From NCBI GenBank assembly GCA_021307315.1, contig JAJSPD010000020.1:661434-725433 (forward strand): 64,000 bases of DNA. The letters are read 5' to 3'. This document shows positions 61,390 through 64,000 of this stretch, piece after piece. Origin of the DNA: Bisporella sp. PMI_857. Its lineage: Eukaryota > Ascomycota > Leotiomycetes > Helotiales > Helotiaceae. The notes under the pieces were generated by a model, which was not told the origin of the DNA, ran no database searches, and saw nothing but the letters and a program-made list of their open reading frames with translations. The position numbers and the translations under genes are program-made. The stretch's first letter is position 1; each line of letters opens with the position of its first letter.

Positions 61390-64000
61390 ACTTTTAATGA
61401 TTATTATATTATAACCACTATACTTGATTAAGATACAAATTATTAACTAAACTCCAATTAGTTCGCAAATATCTCAAATTAAAGCTTACAATTGACTTTT
61501 TCGATTTTATTAAACAAAATATACTTGCTTATATTAATTCTCGAGCTTTTGCAGCGATCGATTATTTGCTTACAATTAACTTACATTCGACTTTTATACG
61601 CTTGCTAAACAATTTAAATACTACTACAATACTATAACGTATTACAAAAAGCGGTTATTAATCAAAATCGCTATTAAGTACGATTTTAAAAAAAAGCTAA
61701 GCTTTAAAAGCTATATTACAGAAAAAATTAAACTGTTTGTTACAAAGCTATTACTTTATAACGCCGACTTATATTAAAACGAAATCGCCGACAAGATTTA
61801 TAAGCAATTCGACGTTAAACTATTTTAATTTTTGTGTTAAAATTGTTTAAAAATATAAGTTATACACGCAAAAAATTAGCCGTTATTGTTTGTTAACAAA
61901 AGCCGTATTTATATAAAAAATAAAAACAAAAACAACGCTATTAGCAAACAAAACAACTAGTATTTTGTAATAAATCTGCGAATAATTTTAAAAACGAATT
62001 ATGTTTTATAAATTTTGCTTTTCGAAGTTTACTTGTTTACAAAAAAACTTAGTTAAAAAAATCGAAAAAATACTTTGTTTTACTAGTATATACTATAAAA
62101 AGAATTATAGCGTGTAAAACGTATTAAAGCTTTTTTAATAAAAAAAGATTTAAAGATTTTATTAAGTATTTAATGCTTTTTCGAATAAACGCGTAGCTAA
62201 CGTTTAAATCGATTTTAATTATAAATAACTGTTTTACTTATAATACATTTAAAATTTATTAACTTTACAATAAAAAAAAAGTTTTACTTCGGTTTTTGCT
62301 TTTTATATACCGAAATATAATTTTATTAAAATATATTTTTATAACTTAAAAGCGTTTATTAAAAAGTACTATAAAAAAGTTTACAGCGAGTATTTTAGTT
62401 TTAAAGCATTTTTAATATAAGCAATTAAGCAAATTAAGTTTAACTAAATAGTTAAAAAAAAACTAAAAAGCACTTTAAACACTTTAAATATAAAAAAATA
62501 AATAATCTTGTAATAGTTTAGTAAATAAATTAATAAATAGTTGTAAAATCTTAAAATACAAGTAAAGTTAATATGTAGTGTTTTGTTTTAGTAATTTTTT
62601 TAATATATTATTTACACTTTATTTTAAAATTTCAATTACTTTACAACTACAATATCGATTAAAGTAATATTAAAAATAATGCTTTACTATAATATAAACA
62701 ATAAAAAACTTTAATATTACTTTAATCGATATTGTAATTATAAAGTAATTAAAATTTAAAGTAATAATTATAATAAATTAAAATACTTAAACTTTATTTT
62801 AAACTATAAATTTGTATATTATAACAACTAAAATTAAGTATTAAAAGCAAAATATAACATTTAAAAAATATTATTGCAGTACTAGTATACTGATTATATA
62901 TAAAAAACTTATTAAAACGTTTATACTTTTAGTTAAAACTTATATTTTACCGGCTAAAAACTTTATTACGTTTTAAAAGTATAGTATACTTTGTGTTATT
63001 TAAATATATAAAAGCTAATTTATAAACTTTTTTTGTCGAATTTTTTTTTTTTAAAAAGCTTATATAAAATTTTGACTATTTTTATTTTTTTGTTAGCGTA
63101 CGGATTTACAACAATACAAGCTTTTTTTTTTTGTTTTGCTTATTTTTAATTGTTTTTTTAAAGCAGCTGTTTATAGTATAATTTAAAAAAAAAAATTTTT
63201 TTAAATACGCTCGAAAATACTTTAAAAAATATTTAAAAAAATCGCTTTTAATTTTTTTATAACTTTAAGCTAATTAACGCTGAATTTCTGTATTGCGATT
63301 TTTCGTAAAATATTATTTATATTTTTGTGCTTTTTTAGCTTTAATTTAAAGCGTAAATAGTTTTTGAATTTTTTATTTAATTAGCAATAAGTATTATTCG
63401 TAATAAAGCTTAAAAGTAACTTTGTAGCTAAAATAAAAGCTAAAAGCCGACGTATAAAAAAAAAGTAATCGTAAAGTAATCGCGAAGTAAAATAAAAAAA
63501 AAATAAAAAAGTCGAAACAAAAGCAATTTAAGCTTTTTGTAAAAAAAATAGCTATTGTAATAAAATAAAATCGAAAATTGAAAATTAAATAAACAAGCTG
63601 TACAATTCGACTATATTTATTTGATTTGCAATAGCAATATTATTTTACAGCTAACTTGCTTTTCGGCATTTAAAGCTTTTTTTTTTCGATTGTTATTAGT
63701 TTCGTAAAAAGCTTTTGCATTTATATAAAATAAAAGCGCTCGATTTTTGTATTTAACTTTTTATTACGAATTTTTTTTACTTATACTATAATTAAAAATC
63801 GTTAAAAAAAAAATAAAATTATTATTTTAAGCTTTTTAGTACGTATAAACACTTTAAAGTTTTTTTATAATTGTTGCAATTTAGTTTTGTACAACGCTAT
63901 TTTTGCAAAAAAACTTATAAGTTTATATCGATTAAAAAGTACGTTTTTTTTTTTTTTTCGCGCAGTTGCTTTTTTTCGAAACGCTTTTTTTTTTTTTTTT
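61390..64000. mobile_element. AT-rich, probably RIP-mutated repeat block
   Basis: At about 61390 the base composition changes sharply to very AT-rich with long A and T runs and constant TpA steps, and stays so to the end of the window. No frame of more than a few dozen codons survives. GC pairs remain mostly as CG and GC in motifs like CGA, GCTTT and CGCT. This is the signature of transposon-derived DNA after RIP. The type of element cannot be told from what remains. Confidence 0.65.
62621..62761. repeat. imperfect inverted repeat, about 52-base arms
   Basis: The arm at 62621-62674 matches the reverse complement of 62710-62761 with a spacer of about 35 bases. A perfect core of over 20 bases is centred on AATATCGATT. 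Most mismatches are C versus T between arms, as expected if an ancestral palindrome was hit by C-to-T mutation. Confidence 0.65.

Overview
The window looks like nuclear DNA of a filamentous ascomycete (Pezizomycotina; Leotiomycetes is my guess from overall protein character, not proven). The reasons are short GT-AG introns of about 40-140 bases in almost every gene, fungal-only families (Zn2Cys6 regulators, rhodopsin-domain PTH11-like membrane proteins, CE3 esterase with a fungal CBM1, a TeaR-like polarity protein), and a strongly AT-rich block at the right edge that resembles repeat DNA after repeat-induced point mutation (RIP). Exon coordinates were derived by hand from reading frame continuity and splice signals.

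Layout. 1.4-4.7 kb: a Dcr2-type membrane-anchored phosphoesterase and an OXNAD1-type FAD/NAD(P) oxidoreductase (+). 5.2-9.4 kb: remains of a large multi-exon secreted-protein gene (-) interrupted by stop codons. 10-16.1 kb: a second metallophosphoesterase (-), a prenylated TeaR-like polarity protein (+) and a small CxxC protein (-). 16.1-22.6 kb: gene-poor, with relics of a membrane protein and of a Zn2Cys6 regulator. 23-24 kb: secreted CE3 esterase with cellulose-binding module (+). 25.3-30 kb: a 1548-residue protein with a long disordered part and a C-terminal methyltransferase fold (-). 34.7-39 kb: a SAP-domain mRNA export protein (-) and an intact Zn2Cys6 regulator (+). 40-50.7 kb: a tiny membrane ORF, a PTH11-like receptor, a small unknown protein, an 11-exon ankyrin/CorA-like protein and a small possibly mitochondrial protein. 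51.7-60.5 kb: a degraded DEDDh-exonuclease-like gene, a Dal5-type MFS transporter, a frameshifted PAF-acetylhydrolase-like gene and a cytochrome P450. 61.4-64 kb: AT-rich, gene-free.

Housekeeping genes (Dcr2-like, OXNAD1-like, SAP protein, TeaR-like) are intact and alternate with accessory genes and at least four decayed genes. The right 14 kb (ankyrin/CorA protein, exonuclease relic, transporter, lipase-like pseudogene, P450, then AT-rich DNA) has the make-up of a fast-evolving accessory region beside repeat DNA. I see no polyketide or peptide synthase backbone, so the MFS/P450 pair is not by itself a biosynthetic cluster. No tRNA, rRNA or CRISPR was found.
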